From Adiantum capillus-veneris (taxonomy: Eukaryota; Streptophyta; Polypodiopsida; Polypodiales; Pteridaceae), in assembly GCA_014529385.2 (NCBI GenBank), contig CM043947.1:133790391-133854390 (forward strand): DNA of 64,000 nt. The letters run 5' to 3'. Position numbers and translations under genes: made by a program. The notes under the pieces were generated by a model. The model was not told the DNA's origin. It searched no databases and saw only the letters and a list, made by a program, of their open reading frames with translations. Positions 21,234 to 33,830 of this stretch are shown here, one piece after another (positions within the stretch are counted from its first letter, which is position 1; each line of letters opens with the position of its first letter).

Positions 21234-22147
21234 TATGCAGAAGAAGAGAGTGATAGAGCACTCACATGTGGCCTATTTGAGCAAGAAGCACTTAAAGAAA
21301 TGCCACCAAACCTACAAACACGCATGCACGTGCACACACACACACACACTATGTTACTCCTACACACATAGAAGTGAATAAATCTACCCTAAACCTTGAA
21401 AAGAACATTATCTTGTTGATGGGAAGGAGCATGTGAGTGGAGATCTCGAGTCCGACAAGCCCTAAAGCAGCAGATGATTTGCAACAAGTGAGTAAGAGAA
21501 TATCAAGGGAGAAGATACAAAATGAGATTAAAACGTGCAGAAGAGCTTGTGTTTTTTGTTTTGCAGGGTTTTGACGTTAGTGCAGGCATCAAAATTTGCT
21601 TCCAAGTAGGCATCAAAATGTGCATCGGTACATGTGTTGCAATGCGATCCAAACTTGCATTGAAAATGTAAGGTTTCCAGCTTCTGAAACCTTAAAGGTT
21701 GTATAAAGCTTAATCAAACTAATATGATTATTGAAAAAGCAATGTAGAATTGTCCGACCATGGCAAATATTGGTATTTTTGGAATCTTAAGCACAGCAAA
21801 CCCCGGGCTAGAAATTTTCAGAATTGAATTCCGATAAAAACTGGCATAGTTATGACCCCTGGAAGTTTACACTGTGAATTGAATAAAATAGGTAAAATTG
21901 AAGGGTTGCAGTAATCATTTAAGCATAGACTTTATTAAAGACCTCCTAGATATTTACCAATTAAGTAAAAATAGGTCAAAATATAGCATAATTGATATTT
22001 TAAAAGCTGGCAGGTAATGGGAGGGTCATCACTGACCTGCCAGGGACTCATTTAGCAGCAGGGGTCGTTTTTTGACTTGCTGGGGGCTGCTTGAACTTCA
22101 AGCAACTGCCTTTTTCAGCCGGTGAGAGCTTATGAGTGCCAAAAAAC

Positions 22148-22155
22148 TATAAATA
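22148..22155 (+). promoter_or_regulatory. TATA box of the 3.9 kb LTR-type unit
   Basis: TATAAATA within AACTATAAATAGGACCCC, followed about 30-50 bp downstream by the start of a pyrimidine-rich leader. The same CTATAAATAGGACCC string occurs on the minus strand at 57950-57961. Confidence 0.6.
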
Positions 22156-22589
22156 GGACCCCTAGCTTCACATTTTACACAGACTCGGAGCCTTGCTACT
22201 CTCTCTCTCATCTAGAGAGAACACTACGCAAAAATCATTAGAGTTTAATCTCTAATTGATTAACCCTAACGGTAATTAACCTAATCTTTCTTAATTAGCA
22301 AGGTTAGATTAAGATAAATTGTTAATAAATCAAAGATTAGGCCTATGCATGCTCCTTAAACCTCTTTACATTAATTAATATCTGCTGATTATTGTAATTA
22401 AGCGTAGTAATAATAAGCTAATTAATTATCCTATCATATTATGGCTGAAATTAGCCAAATTAACCATGAATTAATGATAAATATATTAATTAAGCTTAGA
22501 TTAAGATGAGGTAATTATCAGAGTTGCATTAGATAGTCATTAAGCTAGGAAAATTATCCTATAATTTTTTGAGTAATTTTCTTAATTAA

Positions 22590-23800
22590 TTATTCAGAAT
22601 TACTCTGTTTTTTGAGCTATTTAAATAGGGGAAATTAGTAAATTGATTTCAATTGCTATAATATATTTATCAGTGATTAACTGGGTGTTCAGGAACCCGT
22701 GATAATTAGGAAAAGCTCAGATAGTGAATCTAGCTCATTAATTATGCAGAATTACTCTATTTTTTTAGCTATTTAAATAGGGGAAATTAGTAAATTGATT
22801 TCAATTGCTATAATATATTTATCAGTGGTTAACTGGGTGTTCAGGAACCCGTGATAATTAGGAAAAGCTCAGATAGTGAATCTAGCTAATTAATTATGTA
22901 GAATTACTCTATTTTTTTAGCTATTTAAATAGGGGAAATTAATAAATTGATTTAAATTGCTATAATATATTTATCTGTGGTTAATTGGGTGTTAAGGAAC
23001 CCGTGATAATTAGGAAAAGCTCAGATAATGAATCTAGCTAATTAATTAGGTAGAATTACTCTGTTTTTTGACCAATTTAAATAGGGGAAATTAGTAAATT
23101 GATTTCAATTGTTGAGATACATTTATCAGTGGTTAATTAGGTGTAAAAGACCCTGTGGTAATTAGGAGAAGCTTAGATAATTAATCTAGCTAATTAATTA
23201 ATCATAATTACTGTGTTTTTTGAGCAATTTTAATAGGGGAAATTAGTAAATGGAATTCAAATGCTTTCATATAATTATCAGTGGTTAATTAGGTGTTAAT
23301 AATGACAAGGTTAGAAAAGTAGTATAGATATTTATCTAAGTCAAATTACACTATATTCTAGCTAAAAAGTAAAAAGGGAAATTAGTAAATCATGTTATAT
23401 AATTACATGCTATTTATCAGAGCTGTATCATAGGGTCAAGAGGCTGTGATAATTATGCCAAGGTTAGAAAAGTAGTATAGATATTTATTATATGATTACA
23501 TGCTATTTATCAGAGCTGTATTATAGGGTAAAGAGGCCGTGATAATTATACCAAGGTTAGAAAAGTAGTATAAATCTTTATCTAAGTCAAAATATACTAA
23601 TTTTGGGAGAAATTTCAAGGGGGAAATTAGTAAATCATGCTATATGATTACATTCTATTTATCACAATTATTTTATATAATAAAGAGGCCGTGATAAATA
23701 TGTCAAGGTAAAAAAAAAGTAGTATAAGTATTTATTTAAGTCAAATTATCCTAAATTTAGCTGAAAATTGAAGATGGAAATTATATAACTAAGTTGGAAA
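22590..23800. repeat. Tandem array, 151-bp unit, about 8 copies
   Basis: The motif AGAATTACTCTRTTTTTT recurs at about 22597, 22748, 22899 and 23050, then in decayed form at about 23204, 23339, 23586 and 23739. The first four units are regular at 151 bp and share TTTAAATAGGGGAAATTAG and AGGAACCCGTGATAATTAGG. Divergence rises toward the right. Confidence 0.9.
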
Positions 23801-24321
23801 ATAATAAGATAATTACCAGAGGTCAAAAATATCCTTATCTACTTGTGGTAATTATACCATAGTTAATTAGTGAGGTTAGTAAATTATAATTGACCAAAAG
23901 TCCTATTTTTAGCGAATGATTAATTAAAATAAATAGACTTTGTGGTCAAAAGTTTTTAGGAAATTATAGTAAGTGTAAACCTATGATATCAAGTTAAGGA
24001 AATGAAATCTTTAAGAGAAATTAAATACAATAAATATTAAGCCCAAAATAAGTAAATTATTAGCTTAAAAGTTGATAGGAAAATTAGGAAAAAGATATAG
24101 AAAATTATAAGAAAGTTCGGAGAGCTTAGAAAACCCTTAGGGAAGCGGTGGAAGAAGTTATCATGCTTATATAGACAAATAAGAAATTACTAGGTCAAGA
24201 ATTTATCAAATAAGACTATAAATTTAACCTTGGATGGGTTACGGTTGAATATAAAGGTTAAGTCTAGATTTTGAATTATTTACCTAATGATTAGACGTCC
24301 TTTTTAAACGGATAAGAAGTT

Positions 24322-24507
24322 ATGGCACCAAAAAGAACCCGAGAAAATCCTACATCTGATGATGAGGAAGTAGCTTCAAAACAAACTAGAGCGTCGCACG
24401 ATGACGAAGCCGGGCCTAGTAGTAGGCCTACGGAGGAGAGTCTTCAGGCGCCAGTGCAGCAGCAGATGGCCAATCAATCCCAAGTGGGTGTCCCACTATT
24501 CAATTAA
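24322..24507 (+). CDS. Small acidic/basic hypothetical frame (61 aa) in the LTR-type unit
   Basis: MAPKRTRENPTSDDEEVASK followed by Q/S/P-rich sequence to a stop at 24507. The MAPKRT start followed by a disordered charged stretch is reminiscent of retrotransposon gag N-termini, but no domain follows. It may be a fossil gag start or a chance frame. AT-rich non-coding sequence surrounds it. Confidence 0.25.
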   Translation: MAPKRTRENPTSDDEEVASKQTRASHDDEAGPSSRPTEESLQAPVQQQMANQSQVGVPLFN

Positions 24508-25597
24508 GTCTTTAATTAGTTTAAGTTATTTTATAAATTAGCATTGCATACGTAAGAAGGATAAACTGACTCAAAACGGAAGGTAACTTCCAACGTGCAT
24601 TTATTTATAAGGTAGGAAAGAATTGTTTGGGTTAAAACTGGTTGAATTAGGAAAGATATGTTTGATCATCCTTAAGACAGCTTGTCTCAAGACACCTCCG
24701 ACTCCTTGATATAAATTGATGATAATGATTGGCTTTCTAGCCACGGTTAAGTCGGTTACCCCCATGAACGATGAGTTTCTACTCCGTGTCATGTCTTGAT
24801 GTTTCTACATAAGTTAGGATACCGTTTTTTTATCCTAGGGGAGCCGCCCGGTTGTATGGGCAACTGGTTTGGTGTATGGGCACCCGGAACCTTGGGTGGG
24901 GGTTTATCCACTCCGGATTTGAATAAGGAATGGGTGTCATTTTTTCACCCTTAGGTGGTCTTGAGACAAGAAGAGTACTGGTCATGGTTATTATAGACAA
25001 TGTTTTGATTGACAGTACCCTGTCTTAAGTTTAAAGATGTCTGTTTTCTAAAGGAATGCTTTCAATGCTGTCTTCAAGGAATTACTGTGATGAAACGTTA
25101 AAAGAAACCATTATTTTAAATGTTTAAAACAATGTGATAGTAAGATAAACGAATCATGTGTGAGTGCGGGGTGGTAAGTGGGGATTGACTAAGGTTGTCA
25201 ATCTTGGACGAGTGGACCTGATTAGTCAGGTAACTATCCATTCCCGTGCAGTAAAACGTTTTAGAAACTTCTCACTTGGAAGAGGAATCCACCAACGGCT
25301 GTGCCCTCACATATGTTAGGGGGAAAAAAGCGTTGGCTAAGGAAACCATAATCTGAGTGATGAAGTTATAGGGCCTAAATAAGAAATTTTTTTTTGTAGG
25401 TTGTTTGAATACATTGTCCCGTTTCCGCTGCGAGACAGGACTGGGTCTGCTTCTAAGGCTATAGACCCAAGCCATTGTCAATGGTAAAGGTCTATTCCTT
25501 GGATTTTTCTTGTTTGGAGACTCCGATTTTTATCAGACCTAGAGACCTGTCAAGGATCCCATCCCGATCTTGGTATAGGCGGGTTGGGGACCTTACA
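24508..25597 (+). other. Right part of the 3.9 kb LTR-type unit
   Basis: No coding sequence. Contains GGGCAACTGG...GGGCACCCGG direct repeats (about 24858-24890) and ends in the GGGGACCTTACA terminus. Confidence 0.5.
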
Positions 25598-25602
25598 GAA
25601 AA

Positions 25603-26556
25603 TTTGAAATGAATTTTATTTAATAAAATGGTCTCCCTCCAGATTTACCTAGACATATACTGATTTCCATCATTGATGTTGATAACTTGATTCCAAAATT
25701 TAGGCAATCTCTTGTAGTGTAAAAAACTTGCAAATGTAGGCAATGCTAATATTACCACAATGAAGGAAAAGGAATTTATGAGCGGACCTCAAGACTCTAT
25801 TTTGGGCTCCAATCAACCATCTGCACGATCATCGCCTAGACAAACAAAAACATTCAAAGGTTTTTACTTGGAGCATCCTACAAGGAGACAGAGTGAGGAA
25901 GGTGATACTAGTAGGTAGTTCTCGACCCTTCTTTGATATACATTTCCAAAGAGGTCTTTGTAAAGGCATTTCCCTTGGAATCTCCTAGCCTTTTAGGCAC
26001 TCATATTGAGACAAGTATAGAGGAATAGCTACCATCTACATTTGGATGAATGTGGATTTCAACATTGTCAAGATAGTATTCTGTTAAAGAGAAAACATGT
26101 ATTGCTAGTCATTTTGTTTTATCATAATGTCTCGTTGAATGGATTTGCATGAGCAATGGGAATTTGGAATTTGGAGGTAAACTACACTATTTGAGATGGC
26201 ACAAGTTGCGTCTTGTTTCAAGTTAAGTATCGTGATATGTTTTGAACTCGAGACCATTCTTAATAGTTCTATGCATGGATGGTGATTTAAATTATGTATG
26301 TAGGGTGTTTGCATGTTTAGAGAAACATACATGCACATTTCAACGTCCACAAGTCTCTTACTTCCATGGACCTCTCTGTACATAAGATCAAACAAAAGCT
26401 TCAAAAGAGCTGGTTGGCCTCTTCATAAATAAGCTCAAACAAAAGCTGGAAAAGGCAAGGTATTATAGATCACCATCAGCACGGATTGAAGCTCATGTTC
26501 AAGTATTGGGGGATACACGGATTTTGTAGAGTATGCATGGGACCTTTTGATAGGTG

Positions 26557-26558
<2 letters not shown>
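25603..26558. other. Unassigned non-coding region
   Basis: AT-rich, only short frames on both strands without recognisable domains. I see nothing supportable. Confidence 0.5.
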
Positions 26559-27696
<1,138 letters not shown>

Positions 27697-27725
27697 TGGA
27701 TAATTATCAGACTCTCTGTTGACGT

Positions 27726-28925
27726 TGTTGAAATGTGTGCGGTCTAGCTGGGAAGGTGCAGAACCTCTGGCTGTGAGAGTTCGTGATGAGAGTCACAAAC
27801 ACTTTATGATAAAGCGTTTATGGAAAATCACCAACTCTCTTTCTAAAGATGACTAAAAAACTAAGAGCGTTTGGGACAAGATAGTCACAAACCCTCTCCC
27901 CTATTATGCTTGGAAATTGCATGTTTTCGTAGACGAGTTCGTGAGATGAAATGATCACCAATTCACATACAAATTTACTTAAAAAGAGTAATTAAGAACA
28001 CTAAACTTTCATCCATGAAATTTCAACTCTCATAGAAGAACAACTGTCAATCAAAACCCAAACCTCTTTCATGGTATCATGTAGCCTCGCCCCCAATTAC
28101 ATAGTTGTAACATCAAACAGTTGAAAGGAATACACGAGCTTCCACCTTTATGGCGACCATTTTCTGAATTTCTAGAGATTTAAGAGATTCTAAAGTGACG
28201 TCCACACACCATTTTGATAAGGGGAAACCCTAATTCACTCCTTCACAAGCTCAGATACAAGATTGCAAAGAGGCAGGACTGCATCACACATAGATTGGGC
28301 AACAATGGAAGCTATTGCACAGCAGTGATAAATTGCATGTTTTTTCTATGAAAAGCAGACCTCTCTCTCGTACCCACTGCATTCTTAGCTGATGTGTCAA
28401 TTTTTAGGCCATTTTTCCGCTTTGGACCAAAACTAGGCCATTTTTAGCTCATTTTGTACCCAAAAATGTCAATTTTGATGCAAAAAATACCAAACGGAGT
28501 CAAAAAAATCCCTAAATTTGTGGGATCACTTGCATATGCACAAAAAGCATAGGTATGCATCATTTTTTATCAATATACCATTTTGGGTCACTTTCCATGC
28601 AATTTTGCAACGACGCCTGTTAGCTGCTATTTTCAATCGTTTTTGCCCACATCAGTCTTATAGGTGAGATGAGTGTGATCATGAAACACTTGGAATATGT
28701 ACATCATAAAACCAAAGGAGGCATCTTATCAAGTGGGAAAGCACGCAAACGTGCCACATCCAGGGCCACGACTCCCCGGATAGGTATGTATATGATAGTG
28801 ATCGTAGTAGCCGTTGCAGCATATATCACAATATACACATGATTGATTTTTTTCCATGCATCAAAAGGTGTCAAAAGTGAGGTGAAATTTTTTATTTCAC
28901 ACTATGTACATGCTACGACACAACA
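27726..28925 (-). repeat. 3' LTR of the minus-strand Ty3 element
   Basis: Homologous over its length to 43457-44611 (GAGAGTTCRTGATGAGAGTCA, GGAATACACGAGCTTCCACC and many other blocks). It has about 45 bp extra near 28400-28445 that the other LTR lacks. On the plus strand it starts TGTTGAAATGTG and ends CACAACA. Confidence 0.92.
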
Positions 28926-28938
28926 TTCACCCCCTTTG
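28926..28938 (-). promoter_or_regulatory. Polypurine tract of the minus-strand Ty3 element
   Basis: Minus-strand reading CAAAGGGGGTGAA abuts the LTR start TGTTGTG. Correct position and composition for the plus-strand primer. Confidence 0.75.
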
Positions 28939-29117
28939 AACTTGCACATCCTCTGGCATGTGCCAACATTTGGCTTACGATGGTTTGATCTTCATTGAGA
29001 TCCACACATATTTGTATATCATTTTCATCTTCTGAGAAGTTTGGAAGATCATCCTCTACTTCTTCATTCTCATATATATCAATGTGATTAGGTTCTTTAT
29101 CAACATCTTATTGTGAA

Positions 29118-30115
29118 TCAAAAGGAGACATTATCATGTCTCCTCTTGAACATCTTGATTCTTTTGCTTGCTATGGGAATTTTAAGATCTATTCCATTGA
29201 GCTCCCACGAAGTATATGTAGCATTTCCATGCACATGTTTGACAACATATGGACCAAACCACCTTTTTGTAAATTTTCTTTGTATGGTGTGCTGGTTGTC
29301 AAGGCTATTGTCATACATTACGACCCAATCACCCTCTTCAATAGGCTTTGGTTGAAGCCTATGTCTTTTATCAAACCTATCTATATTCTTTATTCTTGCA
29401 TCCTTCAATCGAGCTTTTGCAATGTCTATGTCTTCATGTCTTTTTTCCAATTGCTTTATGTGCAATGCAAGTAGATTTTTGCTACTTACACCATCTTCCC
29501 AAGGTAACATGTTCCAATTAGGAACTACATCCTCAATTGGAATGACTGGCTTCTGACCATACATCAATTCAGTAGGCATATAACCAATCACTAAGCTATG
29601 AGTTGTACGGTCAGACCATAAAACATATGGTATCAACCTTGGCCATTCATGCAGTATACCTTTGCATGCCTTAGCCAAAGCTTTGACAACAAGAGGATGT
29701 CCTCTTTCACTTTTCCCATTTCCCTCTGGATTATAAGCACAAGTCAATGCTAGCTTGATACCAATTTTCGTAAAGAAATCCCTTGCTTCATCTGCATATC
29801 TAACTCACCTCTATCAGCAACTATCTTTTCCACACAGCCATAGCGATAAATTACATCTTCAAGTAAAAATTTACAAACAGCTCCTGTAATTTTTCTCCTC
29901 AATGCATGCCCTTCCACTTGGTTTGTCAAGTCTTCTCGTGAAAGTACCAAGTATCTCATTTTCCAAAGTCCTAAAGGCATTGTGACTAGATCAACAACCC
30001 ATTTATAGTGCATGGCTAATGGGTATGTAGGATGAAATCCATCACAATGGCGTACATTGGAATACATTTGGCATGTCACACAAGACTTTACAAACTCAGC
30101 CACATACGTATACAT
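29118..30115 (-). pseudogene. Integrase of the minus-strand Ty3 element
   Basis: Two frames, 30115-29750 and 29747-29118, make one integrase. The first has the end of the zinc finger (CVTCQMYS), the first catalytic Asp (WVVDLVTMP), REDLTNQVEGHALR and the second Asp in IVADRGELD. The second opens with the catalytic Glu segment NPEGNGKSERGH, then SDRTTHSLVIGYMPTELMYG and the C-terminal module (EEGDWVVMYDNS, FTKRWFGPYVVKHVHG). The D-D-E residues survive. The junction between the frames (about 29748) contains a stop/frame change. 30116-30373 continues upstream with interrupted zinc-finger sequence. Confidence 0.88.
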
Positions 30116-30373
30116 GTCTTTCCACCAGTACCTTTATTTCACTTTAAAAATAGTAGCCCATACACCTCGATGTCTAGCATATAGGCTTTCATGAAGCTCT
30201 TTAATAATTTTGAGCTGAGTAGGCTTGTCACACACTACTCGCAATGGAGTACCGTCTCTTCTTTTAGGATGTTTCCATAATTAGTCATCCATCAAGAAGA
30301 ATCTATATGATTTCTTTCTCATCCTTGTGAATTCTGCTTCAGTCCAATCATCTTGCTTTTGTAAAGTACTCAG

Positions 30374-31112
30374 TTAGTGGCCTATGAGCAGCCATTCATC
30401 CTTGTAAAACTCCTCTAAGAAGGACTCAAGTGAAGATACAATGCATATATCATCACTTTTTGCATGAGAAACTGTGTAGAATTTTGTGCCAATATCTTCT
30501 TCCTTATCAATCATACCATCCTCACCTTCATGCCTTGCTCTTGAAAGCATATCTACCATTGAATTATCTTTTCCTACAATGTGATTCAATTCTGGGTTCA
30601 AGGACATTATATAAGCAATCCACCTAAGGATAGCAATGTTAGGAGTAGAGCAACTTGCAATCATCCATAGAAGTGGTAAGCAATCAATCTCCACGTGATC
30701 CAATGAAGTACTCTTTGTCACACTTTGATGTTGTAATCACTCCACATAACTCCCTTTTCACCTGTGGATATGCTCTTTGAGAGCTTAGAACCTTGGCCCC
30801 AAACCTTACCACATACCTGTGTTTCTCTTCATTGTCTTGTCCTATCGACCATCCAATCCATGTTGGACTAGTGTCCACTGTCACAATCACTGGTCTTCCA
30901 CACTCATAGTCAATCCTCCTCAAAGTTGGTGAAGACAGCATTAATTGCTTCAACTTTCTCATCGCTTTTACATGTACATCATTCCATTGAAACCTTTGGT
31001 TCTTCCTTAGAAATTGATAAAGAGGATCTGTGACATGTGCACATGTGGAATTTATATGAGATAGAAGAGACATGCACCTAGAAACCTTCTCACCTTCATG
31101 ATATTTAAGCAT
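30374..31112 (-). pseudogene. RNase H of the minus-strand Ty3 element
   Basis: Frames 31112-30684 and 30721-30374 overlap in different phases. The first has the RT thumb/connection (LRKNQRFQWNDVHVKAMRKL) and the RNase H start VIVTVDTSPTWIGWSIGQDN, KVLSSQRAYPQVKRELCGV. The second continues VEIDCLPLLWMIASCSTP, ILRWIAYIMSLNPELNHIVG and DMLSRARHEG, which ends RNase H in this lineage. A diverged second copy of the first part lies at 35703-36089. Confidence 0.85.
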
Positions 31113-31114
31113 AA

Positions 31115-31805
31115 TTACTTTATCCTTTGTATTGCATCCACTTTAGTTGGACAAGGTCGGCGACCATGACGGTTACAAAGATGTTCCACTATCAATATTT
31201 CTTCAACCCCAAACACAGACTTTTTCCCAGATAATGTAAGGTTCACCTCTTCCAACCTTGTTAAAATTATGTCACAATCATTGATGTGGTTTGCCACATA
31301 TTTGCGGCACCCCCTCGAATCTAGAGCCTCATCTTTTTTAGCTAAGTCGCATCCTTTGATTGTCAAATCATCAAGAAACGGCATTGTAATTTGAGGTATA
31401 AAGTCATGTAGGACTTTGTTCATACCATTCATCATGTGCGCAACCGAGATGGTTGCTCCCTGGGGTAAGGTGCAAATACTTACCAAACCCAAGGGTGTTC
31501 TCATGGTAGTCAAGTCTTTGCTTTTCATTGCTAGTTGGAACTGATCATACCCTGAGTACAAATCCCCCATAGAATAAATTTCCCTTCCTACAAATGCTTA
31601 TGCAAACTCATCTACAATTGGCTATGTACCCATATTCCTGATTGTGACTTTGTTGACAGGCTGCATGTCTTGAATGAAGCATAGAGATCCATTTTTCTTT
31701 GGTAAAGTGAACCATCTGCTTGAGTAGGGGGCACATGAAGGCTCCAAAATCCTCATCTTTATCTTTTCATTGAGTAAATCTATAAGCTTTGTCAAGAGCA
31801 CTTTT
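31115..31805 (-). pseudogene. Reverse transcriptase core of the minus-strand Ty3 element
   Basis: From the nested insertion site (31805) down: KLIDLLNEKIKMRILEPSCA, YSSRWFTLPKKNGSLCFIQD, QPVNKVTIRN, then DLYSGYDQFQLAMKSKDLTT, MRTPLGLVSICTLPQGAT and the catalytic FLDDL, then GRRPCPTKVDAIQRIK. The palm Asp pair is intact, but there are stops near 31571-31600 and frame changes. The N-terminal part is on the other side of the 2.65 kb insertion (34462-34620). Confidence 0.88.
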
Positions 31806-31948
31806 TGTTGGGTTTCCAAGGCCGTGCGAACATCTTCCCCGACATGCAATTAAGAAGAAGCAGTTTGCATGATAATTTTTGCCTATATATGTAAAAGGCT
31901 ATACATCAAATCAAAAAAGAAGAGAATAGCGTAAACTGTTTTTTCAAG

Positions 31949-32041
<93 letters not shown>

Positions 32042-32101
32042 CGCTCACCTCCTCGCCATGTTAGTCCTTCGCTATCATCCACTCTAGCTTTGATCCTAAC
32101 A
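31806..32101 (+). repeat. 5' LTR of the nested element
   Basis: 296 bp, direct repeat of 34171-34456; the (CT)n at about 31951-32038 is longer than in the other copy. A frame at 31906-32136 on the minus strand is (GA)n translation. Confidence 0.93.
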
Positions 32102-32115
32102 TCTAGTATTAGAGC
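32102..32115 (+). promoter_or_regulatory. Degenerate tRNA-Met primer site
   Basis: TCTAGTATTAGAGC directly after the LTR resembles TTGGTATCAGAGC with a few changes. It sets the plus orientation. Confidence 0.6.
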
Positions 32116-32577
32116 CCAAGCGGGCCGCCAAAGCAAGGAGGAGCTCTTTGTGCTGGCAAGGCAAGTTGATATTGGATCTTGAAATGCTGTCAGAGCCCAG
32201 GCAAGAGTGCAAGCACTTCTGCGTGCATCTCAAGAGGCACCATTGAAGTGTTTCTCGCATTGCATATTAAAACTCAGTTGAGATTCCTAGGTAGCACTGC
32301 TAAACCCGGATGCATATCAAAATGCTCTGTTTGTAGTTCCTACAATGCCATAGTTCTATTGCATATCAAAAGGGCTTTGAGCTGCAGTGCTAACTGCTTC
32401 TAATCAGCACTCTAGAGTTACCTGCAAGCACCCTTTGCTATAGATGCCGCTGCCCGTTTTGACTGCTACAGAACTTGGTTTTTTTTTTAAATTTGCTGCC
32501 TTATTTGTTCATTAGGCCTCTAATCAAGAGGGCCTTCACACCTATAAAGGCTGCAATAAAAGTAAAGCCAGCTAAGG
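32116..32577 (+). other. Internal non-coding region of the nested element
   Basis: No recognisable protein. GCATATCAAAA-type motifs recur about three times (32260-32370). Confidence 0.45.
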
Positions 32578-33287
32578 TGGACAGCCCCGAGGGATTCCCT
32601 CTATATACAAAACAGGACGCCACCTGCGAGCGAACAACTTTGATAAAACCCCTATATACGACTCATATTAGGGAATATGACTCCCCTTTCCGACGCTTAT
32701 ATGAAAATCAATGAAAAAAAACTCTCATACCCCTATCTTACATATCAGATTTAGGTCTCACATGATCTCACTGAGTAAAACTATTCAAAGAGTGTATAGC
32801 ATAGTGACTGGCAACGTACTAAGAAACCACTTTTTTTGATCCAATTCTGACCCATCTAAATTACTCAAAAAACATGGTTATAAAGTTGTGCTAGGTTCTC
32901 TGTGTAAACTTGCATCTAGAAAAATTCTTCATAGCTTTCATCCCTCAAAAAATGAACTATAATCACAAAACAAGCAATTGATACAAAGAAATGTTAGTTC
33001 TTGCATATATCTTTGTAGCTATAGACTCACAAGTTTGAGGGCAGACTCTTTTGGGAAGCCATGATTTTGAAACATAAAAAGTTCCTCTCTTTTTCTCACT
33101 TCGCCCCCCCACACACCCCCCCACCCCATAAATATGATACCCCTTCCCTTATTTTTAAGCTTGGGAGATAAATTATTGGGGACTTACCCCTAACTTATAT
33201 GCTTATGTAACTTGTAAAAAAAAAAACCCTCTCGTGCACTTACATGGTGCGGTAAGTTTTCCATGGTGAATCCCTCGGGTGGACAAC
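32578..33287. mobile_element. TIR DNA transposon (non-autonomous, hAT-like), copy 1
   Basis: The element is 32586-33279, with terminal inverted repeats CCCGAGGGATTC / GAATCCCTCGGG (12 bp perfect). The flanks TGGACAGC (32578-32585) and TGGACAAC (33280-33287) form an 8-bp target duplication with one mismatch. It has no transposase. A second copy is at 55849-56621 with its own perfect 8-bp duplication. 8-bp duplications are typical of hAT and P elements; hAT is more usual in plants. An internal C-rich tract (33105-33127) is shared with copy 2. The PPR-containing frame starting at 33263 begins inside the right terminal repeat by chance. Confidence 0.85.
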
Positions 33288-33830
33288 ACATCAAAAACTC
33301 CAGGTTGCAAGCCCAGGTTGTAGGCATGGCATTCATAACCTTGTTTATCCAAGCTATCGGATTGCTACAAAGGTGGTTCTACATGATTAAGGCCTACATC
33401 AACTTGTGTCATCTTGTAGTTGACAGCATCGCCTTGCCCTTTGAAGAATTTTCTATCACAGAACACAACCTTGGTTCTCTTTCTACAGCTTCATATCAAT
33501 CAGGCAACCCAGATACTTGTTCTTCAAAATTTTCAACCGTCGAGATGCAAAATTTGGGGTGTGATGCCGACATTAGGTGCAACAGTTTTGGGGTCAAAAT
33601 TGATGCAGCCAAGCTTTATGGGTACCTACTTGATCAGTGCATGAAAGATAGCATCAATGACAGGAAAGCTTATTCAACGGTTTTCTTAGAACACTTGCTA
33701 CAACAACATATACACAATCCAAAATTGTTTTTGTTAAGTGTCATAGACTTATGGTTTGTCTTTTGTCAACAAGATTACCTTTTTCAGTCAAAGCCTCTTT
33801 TACTTTATCTGTTGTCAGTCATGCCATGAT
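33288..33830 (+). pseudogene. Captured PPR-like gene fragment
   Basis: The frame ending at 33829 contains AAKLYGYLLDQCMKDSINDR, then VFLEHLLQQHIHNPKLFLL and VIDLWFVFC. The spacing matches the start of a plant PPR repeat series (Y-x-x-LL-x-QC, then a histidine-rich helix pair, N-x-FLL, then I-x-M/L), the region that precedes the first full repeats in organellar RNA-editing-type PPR proteins. It is diverged and lacks full repeats. Carriage between a primer site and a polypurine tract of an LTR element indicates capture of a host transcript fragment. Confidence 0.5.

Larger units (their letters stand above)
19084..21666. other. Non-coding region, leader remnant plus minisatellite
   Basis: The first 200 bp share the CTGCTGT-TAATAATCG-type palindrome with the 13.6-15 kb leader, so they are probably the leader of a truncated element. 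19480-20080 is non-coding with GA-rich patches. 20090-20800 is a degenerate minisatellite (listed). 20800-21150 is AT-rich with nothing recognisable. Confidence 0.5.
21662..25602 (+). mobile_element. LTR-type unit, 3.93 kb, probably a solo LTR of a large-LTR family
   Basis: The unit at 21667-25597 begins TGTAAGGT and ends ACCTTACA, a perfect 8-bp terminal inversion of the TG...CA type, and is flanked by a perfect 5-bp target duplication GAAAA (21662-21666, 25598-25602). Inside are a TATA box (22148-22155), a 151-bp tandem array, and a 61-codon frame. No gag-pol is visible and the two ends are not repeated internally, so a solo LTR fits better than a complete element. A unit with the same architecture and similar termini sits at 39070-42530. 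Confidence 0.75.

Noticed and set aside
33263-33829. Intact 188-aa host gene
   Set aside because: Its ATG is inside the terminal repeat of a TIR transposon and the frame crosses the insertion boundary, so it is not an original gene. Only the PPR-like part is meaningful.
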